Positions 21,940-34,379 are shown, numbered from the stretch's first letter. The stretch: DNA of 64,000 nt from Chytridium lagenaria (GCA_025449115.1 JAHLKC010000038.1:62001-126000), one strand, 5' to 3'. Made by a program: numbers and translations. The notes: a model not told the origin generated them from the letters alone.

Positions 21940-24238
21940 ATGAGAGACGGAAAGTTGGGTGCGGGTGCCCGCGCATTAATCCTGCGTTCCTGCGACCTCC
22001 TTTTGGCTGATGCCATTTTGCCCACGCGCGTCTTCAAGAACTATGTCCCAAGAGCTTACGACAACCCTGTGTATCAGGCAGTGAACTTACCGCGGCATTA
22101 CGAACAGACAATCGAGGAAACTCCTGTGCAGTCTGCTGCAATGTTAAGACGTGCAGCAAGGACACAATCGAGAGAATCTACAGGCAGCTCACAAACCGAG
22201 ACTCGTGGAGACAGCTTGACACCAGTCGAGGAAGCAGGAGCCCATCAGACAAGTCCCATGCGGCCACTTTCAGCATCCATCGAGGAACTCTCAAGCGATG
22301 TGAACTCGTCAACCGAACATGAGAGAACTGAGGTGAAAAAGGATTACGTGGATAGCCTTCGACATATGGGCAAGTCTGATACATGTGGATCAAAATATTT
22401 ACTATTGTAGATACGGAATGGAGCATGCGGACCATGGATCATCTGTTCAACGCATCGTTCGCAGATTTTGTGAGAAACGACAAGAATTGTGATTGCACTG
22501 GTCGCCATCTTGCAAGAATTGTTAAAGTAAGAAGGCATTCAAAAATTTATGCTTTTTATTCCTCTGGCATCTCCTATTCTGTCATGTTATGGTAAAAAAA
22601 AATATCTAACATTCTGAAAGGAATTTAAACTGGATCAAGTTGTTATGGGCATCAGGTGGCTGATTGACGGATGGCCGATTGAAAGCACTGCCAAACTGTT
22701 AAAGGCTGTGTTTGACGACTGGCTTCCGGAACTCGCCGCCCTTGCGATAGCGCAGATAGGAAGTTCATGGTACTTGTATTTTCGCCGTGACCTTCTATTA
22801 ATTGACTAGGCCGCTTCGCCCGAAGATGGGCCTCATTGTTGCTTATTTGATGATGGCAGAGAAGGTTTCCGTCGTAGCTCTGTTCATTAAATCCTTGACT
22901 ATTGGTTGGAGCTCTGGGTCTGTCACAGAACTTATTTCGTGTCTTGGTGAGTTTTTTCAGCTTGTGAATCTCGTTTCTCGTTGGTGTAATTGTTTTTTCT
23001 TTAAGTTAACTATTGCTTTTATAGATACTGCTTGAATGGGATGATAAGGTATGATTTGCGGCGAAAAAGGGAAGCTGACGAATACAACAGTTCTTCAATG
23101 AGTTCACGGAAGTCTTCATCAACGAGCTAATTGAGGGCAAGGATCATGGTGAAAGTAACAGCCAAGATCCTGAAGTCATGGTGCGAGCTTTAGCGGCCAT
23201 GTACAAGACATCAATCGCGTCGACTAATTACAGGATTGTAAGTCAAATCATTTTTAAGAGTGATAAACAATAGCGTCGTTTACTAACCATATCGCTCTCG
23301 AAAACTGTTTTAAGCTCCTAGCCGATTTCCGCCTCTCTATTGCCAAAAGCAATTACCTCCTTCAATACAACCATTTTGTATCTTGCCCTCAATGCATAAG
23401 ACAGGAGCGTTGCCCTTTCACAGAAAACTCCTTCCTCCCCGCACCTAGCGGAATCGTCAGGGCAACCCGAAACTCAACTCATGAACTCCCTGTCATTACC
23501 AACGCATCTCTAGGAAACCTGCGTCTTGCATTGGCACCTTCTATTCTCATTCCAAAACTCTAGTCTCACCAATGCCCCAACCAGCGCGCGATCGCTTCCA
23601 CTTCGCTTAGGAAGTGCAAGCTCTTCCATTGGATCCATCGCGACTCCATCCATACTTCGAAGCAGTAGCGTTGGATATCAACCCTCCGAGTTGGAAGAGG
23701 GCGGATTTCAAGCAGCCGAAGCTCGTCAATGGACGACAAATTCCACGTGGCCCATGTCGATAAGTTCACGACCTGGTGCGTTTTCTGATGCAATGAACTG
23801 GAGAATTGACGCCGGAGTGCTTGACGATGACGAGGATGACGATGACTTTGATGAGGAGAGTTACTCTGATGATTTTATCGAAGATGATGATGAGTCTGTT
23901 TCTGGACCTGCTCCTCTCGTCATTCAACTCCCACGGAGGCACATGACACCGTTGCCACCAATCCCACGAACAACAGCATCAGCTCCCGCTACGATGAATC
24001 CAAACGGGATGTGCCGAGTGCATCCCAAAACCTAAACAACACGTCTCAACCCATCTTCCCTTTAATGTCACGGGCTCAAAACTCGAACGGTTTAGGAAGC
24101 GCCTCACACTCACGATCCGCAAGTAATGGAAAGCCTGCCATCTCGGAAAGTCGGTCAGCGAGTTCCTTGAATTTCGATCTACGCGAACTTGACGAACAAA
24201 GTTTCTCCGCGTCTCGGGCATCATCTGGATTCCTGTAA
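21940..24238 (+). CDS. Unknown conserved-looking protein with acidic tail, two probable frameshifts
   Basis: I do not recognise the family. ATG at 21940; the first exon encodes a hydrophilic N-terminus (GAGARALILRSCDLLLADAI), then Ser/Thr-rich sequence. The central part is helical and hydrophobic in places (MDHLFNASFADFVRND, RWLIDGWPIESTAKLL, KMGLIVAYLMMAEKVSVVAL, NYLLQYNHFVSCPQCIRQE), with a CPQC/CPF Cys cluster that could bind metal. The C-terminal third is low-complexity with an Asp/Glu run around 23820-23900 and Ser-rich stretches to the stop at 24236-24238. The first intron (22370-22410) uses a GC donor. The frame shifts once near 23553 and again near 23968; both need one extra base. About six exons. 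Function unknown. Confidence 0.65.
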
Positions 24239-24383
24239 TTTTTTAAAAACCCTTTATGAATTGTAATGAACGTGAAGTGCAAGCTGAGGAAAAAACCCCC
24301 TGAATATATGTATGTGCATTTAAAAATAATAACATGGGGAATGAGGTCAAATGAGAAACCGTATCTACAGGCAAGCTCTCAAA

Positions 24384-25029
24384 TTAAAAGTCAATTGAAA
24401 GAACTTTTTCTAAGTCAGCGGAGAACATTGCCTGAATTGTTTTTTTTTAGAATTTCGTTTGAAGTAAAAGGACATTACCCGCTTAAATTCTTCAAACGAT
24501 ATGGAACCGTCCTTATCGATAGTGTCCGCTTCCAAAATGGTTTTGTCCACCAACTGCTGAATCTCCTCTTCCGCTAACGATTTCCCAACCATAAGCTTTA
24601 GAATAGCTTTCAAATCTGCATTATCTATGACACCATCGCCATTGACATCATAAACTTTAAAAGCAACTACATTTCAACGTTAGCCTTGCATGTCACCCAA
24701 TCCATATTCCAAAAAAAAGGTGCCTTACATTCAAGCTTCTGCTCTCTTTTTGTATCCTTTGAAAACACAGAAAGGTTTTGAAGAAACTGCTTAAAGTTGA
24801 TTTCATTCCTCCCTTCCGCATCAATGACAGAGACAATCCGGTTTGCAAGCGGGTTCATGGCCAATTCAGGAATAGCCAAAATATCTTCCGTCCGAATAGT
24901 CCCGGACCTCGCTTTATCCAGCTGCTTAAATCGGCCGTAAAGACGATTGATTTGATCGTTGGAGTATGTGGTGATGGTTTTGAGATGCTCCAATTCGGGC
25001 TCTTGAAGCTTTGATGACCCGGTGCCCAT
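24384..25029 (-). CDS. CHP-type EF-hand protein (calcineurin B homologous)
   Basis: Small four-EF-hand calcium sensor. ATG at 25027-25029. It starts MGTGSSK, an N-myristoylation signal. The segment LEHLKTITTYSNDQINRLY then RFKQLDK, IPELAMNPL and NRI matches CHP1-type proteins more closely than calcineurin B itself. EF1 (DKARSGTIRTED) and EF2 (IDAEGRNEINFKQF) look degraded, EF3 (DVNGDGVIDNAD) is canonical, and EF4 (TIDKDGSISFEE) has Thr at the first ligand position. The last exon reads AMFSADLEKVLSIDF and stops at 24384-24386, the place where CHP proteins end with their short hydrophobic tail. CHP proteins bind Na+/H+ exchangers and membranes in animals; a fungal role is inferred only. Introns split the EF2-EF3 linker and the C-terminus. 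Confidence 0.82.
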
Positions 25030-25268
25030 CGCTGTATGTATGGAGTTGGCTGTGTAACCACGAAATCAGCTCACCAAAACACCTTTCAACATGGGAAAGT
25101 TTCAGATCACAAGAGATGATCCTAGACAGCATGATGGTGAGTGCGGACAGTGATGCATCTACGAATATCAGAAATCTACCGTGCAGCATGGCATGCACTG
25201 GGGCTGCGCAATTTCTTTATACTTTTGCTCTTGTTCACCAGTAAAAAAGCTAACTCGCATTCTGTTTT
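25030..25268. promoter_or_regulatory. Divergent promoter between CHP-like and Asterix-like genes
   Basis: 239 bases between two ATGs pointing away from each other. No clear motif was identified. Confidence 0.4.
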
Positions 25269-25624
25269 ATGCGAAATGAAGCCATCGTCCCTTTTGTGCA
25301 GCCCAAGGTTAGAGAGGAAGATGTGGATGCAGATCTTCTCGGATTTTTGTCCATCCTCACTGGAGTTGGGGGAGTGATTACGCGGATGCGGTTGTTGTCA
25401 TGGGTTGCCCTCATTGGATCTATTGTCTCGTACCTTTCAACAAAAGGCAGCGAGCGGGAATACAGACAAGGCGCAGGAAGTTTATCGTGAGTTGCTTCTT
25501 GCCTGCTTTTTTTGTACATGATTTGGTTGAATTCATGCATTTTTTGTTTAGGTTCACTATCATGGGAATTATTTTGTTATATGTCAACTTGCTCTTGCCA
25601 AAGCTTCAGCAACCGCCGGCTTGA
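25269..25624 (+). CDS. Asterix-like subunit of the ER membrane-protein chaperone (PAT) complex
   Basis: Small ER membrane protein of about 95 residues. ATG at 25269. The sequence DADLLGFLSILTGVGGVI, the second segment SWVALIGSIVSYLSTKGSE and, after a short intron, TIMGIILLYVNLLLPKLQ give three membrane helices. Their order and spacing match the Asterix (WDR83OS) family. That family joins CCDC47 to shield hydrophilic transmembrane helices during insertion. The splice removes GTGAGT...TTTAG from about 25489 and restores the frame through to the stop at 25622-25624. Length agrees with the family (about 106 in humans). The short N-terminus lacks the Pro-rich stretch of animal members. Confidence 0.8.
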
Positions 25625-26045
25625 ATGTACCTTGTAATATATCCTCTTTTATGCCTCTAGTTTTTTAATTCACTGTCGCTACTTGTGGGCAGTAGAGATT
25701 AACTTCATTTTTTTTTTTTATGTAATTAACTTTTGTTGTCGTATAAAACGGTCCATGAAAAGAATTGATTCGCATTAACAGGTTCTGATGTCGCTTACAC
25801 ACTGGTATACGCCGGCAAGCCAAAGTAAAACTCGTACTCGCTTTTTGCCTTCTTTTAAAAATGGAGACATGCAAAGAAGGAAATCTCCATCTATGTATGC
25901 TCAGATATAGTAGTAACGTTAAAGGTGTTATCAAAAGTAATCACGTCTACTGTAAATGTAATATCATCAAACATTCTAGCAGACGCGTTAATGCATGCAT
26001 GACGATTTTTGACTACTTTTTTTTCTTCTTCAAATCGTCTCAAGA
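25625..26045. other. Intergenic region
   Basis: 421 AT-rich bases between two genes in the same orientation, with a T10 run near 25710. It should hold the 3' end of the Asterix-like gene and the RIO1 promoter. Nothing else is seen. Confidence 0.4.
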
Positions 26046-28429
26046 ATGTCAAAAGAGAAGCAAGAACCCATCGCAGAGGGCCAGTTCTCAGACGCCGAAG
26101 AGGATCATGCACCCGATGCAAACCAATCATCTCAACCCCATGCAGCACCTCTTCAAGCAACTATCTCATCAACATCCTCATCAAAACCAACCTCAAAGGA
26201 CTTCCCTCCACTTCCAATCAACCCCTCCTTCGTCCCCAAATTCAATCGCACAATCGCACTATCAGACCCTGGCACACCTACTGAGCCGTCGTCACCTGGT
26301 GAATCGAATACGGACGGTGGAGGAGCTGATGCAGATGGAGAGGGAGGTGGGATGGGAGTAATTCTGATGAAGGGTTTGACGATGAGGATGACTTCGACGA
26401 TATGGACGATGAACGGACCTTGATTTGAATTACGGGGATCAGTGGTTTGAGGCTGGGTCAGGTAAGAACTGTGGATCATGCTGTCAATGATCGACCTTGT
26501 GCGTGTAATTCATACCTTGATTGCAGATTTCACGAAAACAGTTTAATAAGATGAGGAATCAGCTTGCATCTGGGGGTCAACGGCGTCGTCAAAGTCAAGT
26601 GAAGTTGGTGATCCATCGAGTATGAATGCACCTGTGAGGGCGTTGCTTGCCAAGAAGCAAACTCAAGCAAGTTCTGGTGGAAGTCATACCAAGACAAAAG
26701 TGGATGCAGAATTGGCTCTTATGGAAGCGTTGAGTGCAAAGTTGCTTCTAGAATCAGATTAGGTTTTATATGGTTTGATTTTGGCGCTGACGAATATGAA
26801 GATGGGTTTCTTTCGGCGTCGGTGAGCAGCGATGTAAAGATGAGCTCGAAAAAGGCTGAAGGTGACAAGTGAGTTTTTATTGCGCTCCATGTATGATTGC
26901 TGATATGGATTTGAAGGCATGTGCATAAAGATAAATCCGACAGAGCTACCGTTGAACAAGTTTTGGATCCCAGAACAAGAATTATTCTTTTTAAGATGCT
27001 TAATCGGAATGTTATTTATGAGATTAACGGCTGTATCAGTACTGGAAAGGAGGCAAGTAATTTATTTCCATGCATAATCTCATCGAATACCAGGCAAGTG
27101 TGTATCATGCCATGACAGATGACGGTCAACATAGAGCGATAAAAATTTACAAGACCTCTATCTTGACTTTTAAAGACAGAGATCGTTACGTTACGGGAGA
27201 ATTCAGATTCCGTCACGGTTATTCAAAATCAAATCCTAGGAAGATGGTCAAGCTATGGGCAGAGAAGGAGATGAGAAATTTGAAGAGGTTGCAATTAGCA
27301 GGTATCCCTTGCCCCGATCCTCTACTTCTTCGAATGCATGTCTTGTTGATGACATTTTGGGTGACAAGAATGGGTGGTAAGTGCTCTTCAAATTGGTCCT
27401 TCTTCGTTACAACGATGACTGGATAAAAATAGGGCATCTCCTAGACTCAAGGACGCTGCTATCTCGGACCCTGTTATCTTCCACACGCTCTACATTCATT
27501 TGATTAAAATGATGTGGAAAATGTATAATAAATGCAAGCTTGTGCATGCCGATCTTAGTGAATACAACCTTTTGTAAGTTTGTTTTTTTAACTATGAATT
27601 AACGTGATACCTAGATATCATAACAAGACCCTCTACGTCATCGACGTTTCCCAATCCGTTGAGCATGATCATCCTCATGCCTAGAATTTCTTCGAAAGGA
27701 CACCGCCAACGTTGTAGACTACTTTGGGAAAAGATGCGAAGGCCCCATGATGACCCTTCGAGATCTTTTCGATTTCATCATCACGGACTTCCCAACAATC
27801 AAGGCCGCAACGCATTTGGAGGACGAAGATGAAGCTCTGGATGTTTACGTCAAGTCTCTTCACGATGCTATAGCCGTGCGACCTTCCAATTACGGTGAAT
27901 CTGCCGAGGCTGTGGTGGATGCCGCCGTCTTTCAGTCGTCTTTCATTCCACGAACGTTGGATGAGGTGATTGATGCGGAACGCGATATGGCAAAAGTGCG
28001 AAAGGGAGAGGCGAGCGCCGTTGACCTTTATGGAAAAGCATTGGATTGGTTCCGACCGCTATTGACGTGAAGCCTGCGAAGAGAGTAGCCCAGGGAAGAA
28101 TCAGATGGTTCGGGATCTGGAGGGGATAATGAATTGGTAGTGATGATGACGATGACGATGATTCAGACGGCGAAGACGGTGAAGAGAGGGATGGCGAAGA
28201 ACGCCGGTCAAAGCAGAAGAAAGATGAAGATAAGGAGGCCAAAAGGTGGGTCTTGGTACTTTTTTTTTCTTCTTCTTCCTTGCCTTAAGATTTTTCTTAC
28301 GATTTGAATATAGGCAAGAAAGCAGCAGCAAAAGAAGAGAAGAGGGAGAAACGGAAGAATAAGATTCCTAAAGCGGTTAAGAAACGGAAGCAAAAAGTGC
28401 AGCGGAAAGGGCGAAGGGGAAAAAAGTAG
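26046..28429 (+). CDS. RIO1: RIO1 atypical serine kinase, broken by at least six frameshifts
   Basis: Kinase/ATPase required for late 40S ribosomal subunit maturation. ATG at 26046. The acidic N-terminus ([16 protein letters not shown]) precedes the RIO domain: nucleotide loop STGKEA split by an intron, then [40 protein letters not shown], catalytic [12 protein letters not shown] and metal-binding [29 protein letters not shown], an acidic stretch and a basic tail [14 protein letters not shown] follow to the stop at 28427-28429. All parts are in family order. Frames change near 26354, 26420, 27356, 27681, 28040, 28092 and 28138, nearly always repaired by one added base in a short run. RIO1 is essential in yeast and normally single-copy, which argues that these are sequencing indels. 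Five or so introns are visible. Confidence 0.92.
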
Positions 28430-28597
28430 CACAAAATAAAAATTAGAGGTAGCGGAATCCCAATTGTATCTGCAACGAGAAGAGTCATAATTATCTTTGG
28501 AACTTTATGGCAGTAATGCACAAAATATCTTTAGATTTTTGATGGCATTATACGTATATTTATGATTCGGCTGCATGAACCAGGGCCGCGGAACCAA

Positions 28598-31267
28598 TCA
28601 ACACATCATGGACGCTTCCCGAACTAATGGTTGCAATTCCTCTACCGCTCTCTTCATTTTTCGTTCAAATTCCATCCATTCCTAAAAACGTCAATCGAAT
28701 AAGCCAATGTACATTATTTACCGCAGTGAGGAATGAAAGCTTCGAAGTTGACGAATTCTCAAATAGCAAATCTAGCGCTCCGCTTTCCACTTGCATCCTG
28801 AAGAAATCAGTTCTGCATAATCAATAAATTGCAAACAGTTGCTCGATATGCTGTTGTTTGAGGCTTGCAAAGTATTAAAACTCTCCCGAGTCTCCTCGAC
28901 CATGATGCAATAGTCCCTGTGCTGCAGTATACAGAGTCTCTAACGCGCAAATAATGGTTGGATTGTTTCGCTCCGTCTTGGAGCTTGCACCCAATTGGGA
29001 GAATTGATGGATAACATCCTCGACTAAAACATTATTTAATAAGTTTAAGAAGCTTAAAATATCATACCATTTTCTGATTCACCTTCTAATGCTTCTTTCA
29101 ACCTAATTAACACGTCATCAGCTGTGTCCATGAAGCGCGGTGGTGGGCGATTTGGTTCAAGTTCAGGTTGCGATAAATATTCCTTCATGCATAACGTTAA
29201 AAAGAAACAACATTCAAAACTTACAAAAGTACTATCAAATCTTCTTTTCCGCATAGCGAGTTCTTGATTCAACGATTCAATGACATGCGATTGATGGCGC
29301 AGAAGTTCAAAATCTTTCTGTAGGGACGTGTGAAGGGTGCTCTGCCTCTCAAAAACATCTTTTAACATGGTTTTAAACTATAACAGATAATTAGATTTTA
29401 AGAACTACACAACCGCCATGTACCTCATGTAGCCGTCCCAGCATTTTTTCAAGCTTGTCTTTCTTGGCTTCGTATATTTTAGCCATGACAGGTGCGCGGA
29501 CTTCTAATTCAGAAATCTCGGTCCATAATGGCAAAAGTTCGGCTTTTCTAATTCGATCGACTGAAGACATGACCTCTTTAATCTTATTTTCGTTTTGCGT
29601 CAGTTTGATCCTATTTTTGTAAGCAAGACGCGTAAAAAGAAACGTCACCAAACCTCGATAATCCAGCATGGGCTTCAAGTTCACAGTCTTCCTGGAGGCC
29701 TTTTGCGTAATGAAGCTTTGCTTCTGTGAAGGACACGCCAATAAGTTCTTCAAAGTGCTGTCTCTCGGAAAGTGCGAATCTGGTGTTAAACATTTTTCAG
29801 CATTTTAGGAGTTTTGAGCCACCCTTACACTGAAACGAGGCGATCTATCTCATCCTCTAAGGTTTCATTAATTGAACCTAATTTTCAATTAAGATGTCAT
29901 TGGTATTGTATCAGAATGAGAGCAAGACAAACAGTTTCCTTTGCGCATATGCGAAAGGAAAACGACGATTAACACAAATTCGAGGAGATTCATCACAAAC
30001 CCATACCGCCTAGGTTTACATTCATGTGAGGCCTTTGTAGTACCAATAATTAGACGGAAACAAACTGAAGAGTACCTCCTCGCCAAACTCTGACTCCAAA
30101 GCCTGCGTCAAACACTGAACTTCTTTGTTCTCTTCATCAATAAATTGATCAATAACAGGTTTACTCTGAAAAAGAAAGGAGCTTTCTTTCTTTCCTGTTG
30201 CAAATTAGAAAAACAAAATGCCAACATTACTCAACCTAAAGCATCCAAAAATCATCGATACTTTGCACGCTCGCCAGAAGCGAGGCGTCGACCTTTTAAA
30301 ACCGTCAACACACACACACATATATAGAAAGGAATGGAAAAAAGGAAACGACCGAATCCAACAAGAAGTCAGAATTCCAACCTGCTCTGACGCATGCGAA
30401 TTCTCCAAACATTGTTTCATAATACGTCGATCCAGTTCCTCCTCCTGCTCCATCAGCCTTCTTAATCTTGCTTCATTCTCCTCCTTTGTCGTTCTTACAA
30501 CGTTAACTTCATAGACCTTTTTTTATCCTTACCCGCATGATTTTGAGTTGATGGTTTAAAGATTTAATGTGAGCTTCGATAGGTTTTGAATGAGTTTTTA
30601 AGGTATCAATGTCGTCTCTTTCACCATTAGTCAAGAATTTTATTAAACTTACTTGTATTGTTGAGCAATGTAAGGGTGAGAGGATATGTCTCAGATTGAG
30701 ATAAATAAATCTCACTTTCGACAGTCTAATAGCTCGTAAGTATATTAAAAGGTTAGAGTCTCACTGTATCCAGCAATTGACGCTTTGCCAACTCTTCGTA
30801 TCTATAAAACGTAATTAATATTCCTTTTTCCAAGACAAAGAAAGTAACAGAAGCATTTTTCTTTAAGCTGAACAAAAAACTGAATATTTACATAACAGCC
30901 TCGTCTTGTGTCAACACATCAAATCCAAATGTCTCACCGATTCTCTTGGCTCCTTATCACTAACTCCGCCGTTTGAAAAAAGCCGCTTCAGGAAGTCTCA
31001 CAGACTGATGCAACGGCTCTTCAAATGACTCTGCAAGCCATTCAAGAAGAGGTTTGGAAGTATGTATGCTCAGTACGTTTTCCAAAAGTTCAACGAGAGC
31101 TTCTGCGGAATGATTTGCTTTGCAAGATTGTTATCAGGCATGGGTCATTTCCATCTGCGCAGTGTTAAGTACGAGCCCACACTCACATGGAGGGAAACAC
31201 CGCCAACATCATGCTGGTATCCAAGAGACGTCAGCACAGATGCGAGCTTTCCAGCTGTGTCCGTCAT
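28598..31267 (-). CDS. Coiled-coil protein, possibly an augmin (HAUS3-like) subunit
   Basis: Multi-exon, almost wholly helical protein. The proposed first exon (ATG 31265-31267) reads TAGKLASVLTSLGYQHD. It is followed by ALVELLENVL and KPLLEWLAESFEEPL, then long coiled-coil exons: KTMLKDVFERQSTLHTSLQ, ELLRHQSHVIESLNQELA, IKEVMSSVDRIRKAELLPLW and FERKMKRAVEELQPLVREA. The last ends with TGA at 28598-28600. The short globular N-terminus with an L..LGY start and an LEWL box ahead of coiled coil resembles HAUS3 of the augmin complex, which recruits gamma-tubulin to spindle microtubules. Two frame breaks near 31120 and 30964 make the N-terminal model uncertain. Coiled coil is certain; the augmin name is a suggestion only. 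Confidence 0.55.
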
Positions 31268-31412
31268 TGCGGACAAACACGTCAAGAAGATTAAATGATG
31301 GTTTTGTCCAAATTCTGTCCGGTGGACAACATTTCCTGAAGGGTCGAAAAAGAGCTTGAAAGAGCAAACGAAAGGCAAAGTATATATTTTATAAAGGTGT
31401 ACAACGAAAAGT

Positions 31413-34379
31413 TTAAGGTGAAAGATGCATGGAGGGAGATGCAGGAACAACGGCAACCCCACCCAAGCCCAAGGCTCTATGTGCCGCAACAGGTGTGCTA
31501 ACCGGCCCATGCGTTACAGGCGCGGTTGACAACGCCACACGGCGGAACTCGCGGTTTAAAGCACCCATAGTAGGAACTCTGTCCATCGGTGACAGCCGAT
31601 ACTGTACACCATCCCCATGTGCAGCTAATCCCTGCTGCGAATGAGCAGGAAGACGAAAAGGGTTCGTTGCGGCGGCTCCGGCGCCTGTATTAGTTGTTAA
31701 TCTGGCGGTGTTGGACACAAGGACTTGCTGGACGGAATTAGGAAGTGATGTTTGCGTGATGGCTGCAGCGGTATGGGGAACTGATCCAGCCGATGTGTTT
31801 GCGCTAATTGGTGTGTATAGTTGTGAGTCTAAACTCGCGTTTCCGGAAGTACGATTTGAGCTAATGTGTGTGTTGGAATGTCGCGTTACTTCAGTGTAAT
31901 GACGAGCGTTTGATATTGTGCCAGGGACCGTCGAATGGTTTTCGTAGGAGGGAGAATGGCGAGAGACGAGGGGAGCGGGATTGGGTTGGTTGCTTAGACG
32001 ATGGTTCCCCAAAGCACCATGCGGTATGTTGGATGATACATTTTGGCTAAATTGCAATGTTAGATTCAACTTTCATGAGCAAAAGTGGCTGACCTATTTG
32101 CTCCTCGCCGTTCATCTAAAGGTTTCCTTTCTTTTGAAGATACAAAGTTTGAGCTGACATGCTTTGGCGCTGTCAACGAGATCGTGTTAATTTGCGGCGC
32201 GGGAAGAGCATAAAAACGAAAAGGAAGACAAATGTACCATAGTAATCTAATTTATCCGGTACCCTACGCGAATCGTCTTCCACCACCACCGTTGAAGAGC
32301 TGGAAGAAGTCGTTGTTGAGCGAACTAAGGGTGCAATTCCCGAATCTCCATGAATCGGCCCCGCTCCCGTTTTCCTCAGCGCCTCTTCTCTCTCCGCAAG
32401 AGCTGCTTCTCGCGCATCCAAACCAGCTTCCCTTCGCTTCAGCTCTTCTTCTTTCCGTTTTAAAATCTCCTCACTGCGAGAAAAGGCAATTAATGAGCTC
32501 AACACGTTAACCATAAATAGAAAAAGAACAAGAACAAAAAAATCACGCTTCAACTTACTGCTCCTTGAGTTTTCGCTCTTTAATCAAAAATTGCACTCTT
32601 GATCCTCGCAAAATCTCGACAGTGCCAGGTCGTTTCAATTGCTACAAATACGAAGTGAGAAATCTTACATTACAACAAATTTAGTACATTAACCGTTAAC
32701 ATCTGCCGGACCATATAGTTAAGCTCTGCTGAATACTACATAGCGTTTCAGTTCACGCAGAAAGAAGGAAGCATAGCAAGTTTTGTCACCTCAGCGGGAA
32801 GTTGGTTTATCCGACCTTGCCGAATCTTAGTTGAGAGAGCCGCTTGAGTCTTTGCTTGAAAGGGTGGTCTGAAAGTGGAATAAGCTTTTAGATGTTTTAC
32901 AAAATTTGACAAAAAAAGGTCTCTTTAACCTACTCTAAAGCACAAAGTTCGTATATCAGGCAGCCTGCGTCAAAAATATACAACATTAGCGCCGCGAAAT
33001 TCCCTTATCACCGTACCTAAAGCCCATATATCGGATTTTGTGTTATAACAGGATTCATTCACAAGTTCCTAAAGCAAATGGTAAGAGATCGTCACCACAA
33101 AATAATTGGACGAAGAAAATACTCACTGGAGACATATAAAACGGCGTTCTAATAATGACAAAAATATTAAACATAGCCATCAAAACACATTAATAAGAAG
33201 AAGTAAACGGGGGGATGAAGAACAAGTTGAAACTTATTACTCATGCTAATAGTCCAAAAAAGTACAAAAAGTACAAACCCAACGTAAGTTTTAGCGAACT
33301 CTGATTCCGGATTCTCAATCACCCTCGAAAGTCCAAAATCGCCAAGCTTTACATTACGCATGTTATCAATAAACACTATGAAAGAAATAGCATAAGCATT
33401 TACACGAGGTAAAGGTAAAGGCAAAGTCGAAAAAGTTAAATGCGGTCATCACCATTGTCCGGTTTTATATCCCTATTATTTTTAAAATATACCGTGAAAA
33501 GAGAATGTTGGTCAAAATAACGCTTAAATAAAGCATTTCCCACCTATGCAGAATGGTAGGATGATTTGGTGGCTTTCCCGCAACGGCCCCAGCATTATGA
33601 CACTCATCCAAAGCTTGCAGAAGCTGCGTAAGCACAGCCCAAATAGTGGATTCCGGTATCCGCTTGCTATCAAAAGCATTAGTTCACATTCCGAAATACT
33701 CGCAAAATTCTCAAAATAAATCCACCTCTCCTTTTTACACCTCTGTATAGCCATAGCCAGATCTCCCCCTTCGCAGTACTCTGAAGAAAAGTAAAGTCAG
33801 CCACCGATCAACCTCACGAGTAATTGACAAAAGAGACAGACCCATGATGATATAAATCATGCTATTCTCCCGATCGACAAACCTCTCAAAGTACCTCACT
33901 ATATTGGGATGTCGAAGTTCGCGAAGAATGTTGACCTCTGCAACGAGCTGCCGTTTCTCCTTTTCCGTCATTTTGCGGTAGTCGATTTCCTTGCGCGCGA
34001 GAATCTTTTGCGATAAGTGTTAAAGGAACGTTAAAGCAGATAAGCGGGAAATAAAAGGTTGGGTTTTAATATCTCTCTCATGTTCATGATGCGACAGATA
34101 AACAAAAATTCTCACCTGGCCATCGCTTCGTCTCCGAACCTTGCGGATGACACCGAATGATCCTAAGAGAAGAAGCCATATATATTACATTATGAAGAAA
34201 TCTAAAACCATCCATCCTCTTCAAATCCCCTGTCCTCTAAACACCACCATGGCACAACCCTCTCTAAGTAGCTCCCATCCCTTTCCACAAACCCCAAGTA
34301 CCTCCTTCCAGAAACTCCTCGGTCGAGTATAACACACTCACCACTTCCAATAATCTCTAATGGCTCATAATTTGTCCAT
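31413..34379 (-). CDS. NIMA-related Ser/Thr kinase (KIN3/NEK2 type)
   Basis: Mitotic kinase of the NIMA family. The N-lobe reads YEPLEIIGSGSFGVIRKV (Gly-rich loop), LARKEIDYRKM with the catalytic Lys, and LRELRHPNIVRYFERFVD. The C-lobe has TILHRDIKPDNVF, KLGDFGLSRVIE (DFG), TYVGTPFYMSPEL and SDIWALGCLIYELCALEPPF. A Lys/Glu coiled coil follows (EEELKRREAGLDAREAAL), as in NEK2/NIMA. The long Ser/Asn/Pro-rich tail of 31413-32069 ends at the TAA. Many small exons. The start is uncertain: an ATG at 34377-34379 needs one A removed to reach the kinase frame, while a frame open upstream (RKRRTPRWTNYEPLE) would need an extra exon. The kinase sits tail-to-tail with no conserved partner. Family assignment is strong. 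Confidence 0.9.

Noticed and set aside
24384..25029. Calling the EF-hand gene calcineurin B (CNB1)
   Set aside because: The N-terminal segment up to IPELAMNPL and the C-terminal tail fit CHP proteins better than CNB1.
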